Assembly (NCBI RefSeq): GCF_031877795.1
Contig: NC_133935.1
Coordinates: 81,559,748 to 81,623,747 of the forward strand
Length of the DNA: 64,000 nucleotides
Direction of reading: 5' to 3'
Origin: Strix aluco
Lineage: Eukaryota > Chordata > Aves > Strigiformes > Strigidae
Positions 61,472 through 64,000 of this stretch are shown piece by piece. Both the position numbers and the translations under genes were made by a program. A model generated the notes under the pieces. That model was given only the letters and a program-made list of their open reading frames with translations. It did no database searches and was not told the DNA's origin. Each line of letters opens with the position of its first letter. The first letter of the stretch is position 1.

Positions 61472-64000
61472 GTATGTATAAAAATATAAGGAACAACACG
61501 TGAGTGTAAGATTAAAAGCTTAGAGCCTTTGTATCCACAGAAGTGTTTTTCTTGTTGACCGTGGAGTTGTACATGTTCACTCTATGAAAATTAGACCTCT
61601 TAAGATTTTCGCAGGTTTCTGTGTAAAGTACAGTGTTTCCTTATGTTTGGTATGGTAGCAGTTGTCTCTAACCCCTTTCCATTAGAACCCAAGTTATTCT
61701 TCCCCGTGTTTGATGAAATCTGAGTTCTAAACTAGCAGATCCATCCAGGGTTGCAGGTAGAAGTTTTTTAATTCTGTGTTGCTTGGTCTGACAGGCCACT
61801 CACTGTACTGTTAAGACATAACCCAGATGGCTTTTCCCTCTAAACTATATGTGTCTGGAAAGGTAGATGAGTTTTTTTACATTCCTTGTGAAAGAATCAG
61901 CATCACTGTCACAAAAAACCCTGGTTGTGCCAGCAAGGTTCTGCAATACATGGGAGGGAGTTTGCCAGCAGTGAGTAACAGGTAATATAGGTAGGGTTTT
62001 GCAGCAAAACTGCTCAACTTGGGCTGGGGTAACGTACATGCTTGGGGCTGGGACCAGCCTGCGGTGAAGCTGCAGCTGGTGAGCTCTCAGCTCTAGCAAC
62101 GAACAGCAACGTGCAGTCTCAAAATCCCCAGTAGAATTCATGGGAAACCAATATCATTGATTAACAGACATATAATTACTTTATAAACCTTAGCTAGTCT
62201 CTTTCCCATCTTCATGCCTTCCATCCTACCAAGGGGCTTTCTTCATACAAGGCTTCACTTTTCCTCATCCTTGTGTTTTCTTAAGGCTCTCTCATGGTCA
62301 TATTTTTTGCCTGTTGCTCCCTTGAAGCATCTGACACCGTTGTCCAAGACACATCACTTGTGCCAACGTCCTTAAACACATTCCTTCACTGTTATTTAGC
62401 TGCCTGCCTTTTCCCCTCTTCCCTTCTGCTCATCACCACAATTAAGTGCCTGTTAGCATCGTTGGGTTGATGGGATGGGAAACCTGATGGCTCCACAGGG
62501 GATGCTGGTGGTCCCCGTGGCTGTGTGGGGGTGAGCAGAACCACAGCAAATGTCCTCTCTGGCTCCCTGTCTCAGAGAGCCAGTGTTTTCTGTCCAAAGC
62601 TGTGTCTCTGAAGCACGCGCTTAGACTGGCATCTAAAATCATTCTCCACAACGTTATTAATGCCAGCAGGGAAAAGCATAAGACTGAGGAAAATGAGAAA
62701 CACCCAGAGACAGAAATAACACAGAGGGAGAAAAAAAGTGCAGATTATTCAGTAGCATAAGCTTCCATGAGTAGAGAAGCAAACCAGCACTAGCCTTAAA
62801 AAGGGTTTCTGGTGCATGTTGGGGGAGGGAGGAGAGAGGGATACAAGATAATCTTGTTAAAGACAGTGTCAGATTACTGGTGTTGTACAACAGGACTGCT
62901 TTCTGCCCCTTCCAAGGCTGCCTTGTCCCCCCCAGGACAGGAGGGCGGAAGTGGGATGCCAGGCTTCCATAAGGTGAAGAGTGCAGTGTGGGATGTGGGG
63001 AGCAGAGGGTCCTTGGGCTGTCTGCAGAAGATCCCTCAGGAAAGAGGATTGACCTAATTTTGTTTTGATTTTTATTTTCTTTCATCCGTTTTTATTTGCT
63101 TTTCTTCATGCCTCTGCAGGATATTAATTAAAATGACAATGACATTCAGCTTTTGCCTTTCAAATAGGGCCACCTCCATCTCTGGTCCTTTCTCAGGATG
63201 GGAAAATCTAAGCAGAGGATATTGTTTCTAAGCTAGCAAGACTATGAAGAAAAATAAGTGAAGCTGAGTATAGTGTGACTGAGTAAGATAGGCTCCAATA
63301 TATGTCTCTGCCTGCAGAGAGAAGGTAACTCGTTAACCGGTATGTGGATGAGTAGTGAGCAGCAGTGTACCTAGCAGCCCCTCAGGTTTATTTGCTGAAA
63401 AAAAGTACACAGTACCTAGATGGTAGAAAAGCGCTTTTTTTGTGTTGTTTAGTTTACTGGCCATTCCCTGCATGCAGTGGTTTCTCTCTGACATGAGGCC
63501 ACAGGCAGACATGCTCCTTTCGATCTAGCAGGCATGATGGAACGCACGACTGTGGCCATCTGCACCTCACCGTCCGCTGCCATCTCCACTGGTGGCTGAA
63601 GCTAACCCACCCTGACCTCGCACTGAAGCAAGGGAGAAGTTTCCACAGCCTTTGTGACAGCAAAACAGTAGATAGCAGCAGAGAGGCAGGAGCAGACAGC
63701 TGGTTGCAGTAACATCTTCATCTTGTTGAAAGAAGATTTGTTAGTATTTTTATGATACAACTGTGAATTTCTGGTAGGAGGGACGTAGAGCGGGATCAGG
63801 TGACAGATCAATCTTTTGTTTTCAGCAATGGCTGTTAGAAGATGCCAGGGCAGGTCTATAGGACCGAGGGAAGGATGTTGCGATGTTTGCTAGCATAGTC
63901 TCACAGCCCTTCAGCAGATTTATCCTGATACAAATCTGGTTGTGTGGGAACTATGTACATTTTAACTATTCATTGGGAAGCCGTACCAAATTGTTAAAGC
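61472..64000 (+). other. BEND7 intron 7 (start), continues beyond the window
   Basis: I looked for the expected short C-terminal exon and saw no convincing acceptor plus reading frame. The region holds no recognised repeat. Open stretches such as 62657-63085 (minus, 142 codons) have no domain. Confidence 0.65.

Noticed and set aside
62657..63085. 142-codon minus-strand open frame near the right edge
   Set aside because: Low-complexity Ser/Leu/Pro content, no domain, and antisense within a BEND7 intron. There is no support for a gene.

Overview
This is a vertebrate nuclear genomic window, almost certainly from a bird. The evidence is small exons with GT-AG introns, two recognisable vertebrate genes, CpG-rich promoters, and repeats dominated by CR1 LINE fragments that end in the avian-type ATTCTATG tail. 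No bacterial operon, CRISPR array, plasmid or phage system is present. Identifications rest on reading translated exons against protein families known from memory; no database search was run.

Left part, about 498-15,960, minus strand: PRPF18, the pre-mRNA splicing factor Prp18. Nine coding exons (codons 1-316 of an expected ~342) were reconstructed with splice sites. Only the last short coding exon lies beyond the left edge. The start codon is at 15,805, beside a compact CpG-rich promoter with two inverted ETS-type sites and a YY1-like motif. Every intron inside the reconstructed CDS is phase 0, so every exon is a whole number of codons.

Middle, about 15,960-27,480: intergenic DNA separating the two divergently transcribed genes. 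It holds two CR1 fragments, a 21-base G tract and no gene I can support.

Right part, 27,480-64,000, plus strand: BEND7, a BEN-domain protein. It starts in a large CpG island (27,480-28,660) with a dense G-run cluster and has its ATG at 28,441 in a strong Kozak context. Seven coding exons (about 393 codons) run to 61,471; the C-terminal exon(s) lie past the right edge. The introns total over 30 kb and contain CR1 fragments, probable old MITE-like remnants and a probable LTR fragment. The divergent PRPF18/BEND7 arrangement matches the order I recall at human 10p13.

The most interesting structure is not a gene. Two nearly identical CR1 copies in opposite orientation sit in PRPF18 introns 3 and 8 and bracket exons 4-8. 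This is the classic geometry for intron pairing, exon circularisation or RNA editing, and the enclosed exons total 543 nt, a multiple of three with no stop in frame. Secondary points of interest are a CR1 fragment about 250 bp upstream of the PRPF18 start, an antisense open frame that fuses promoter DNA to that CR1, and a tail-to-tail CR1 pair in BEND7 intron 6.
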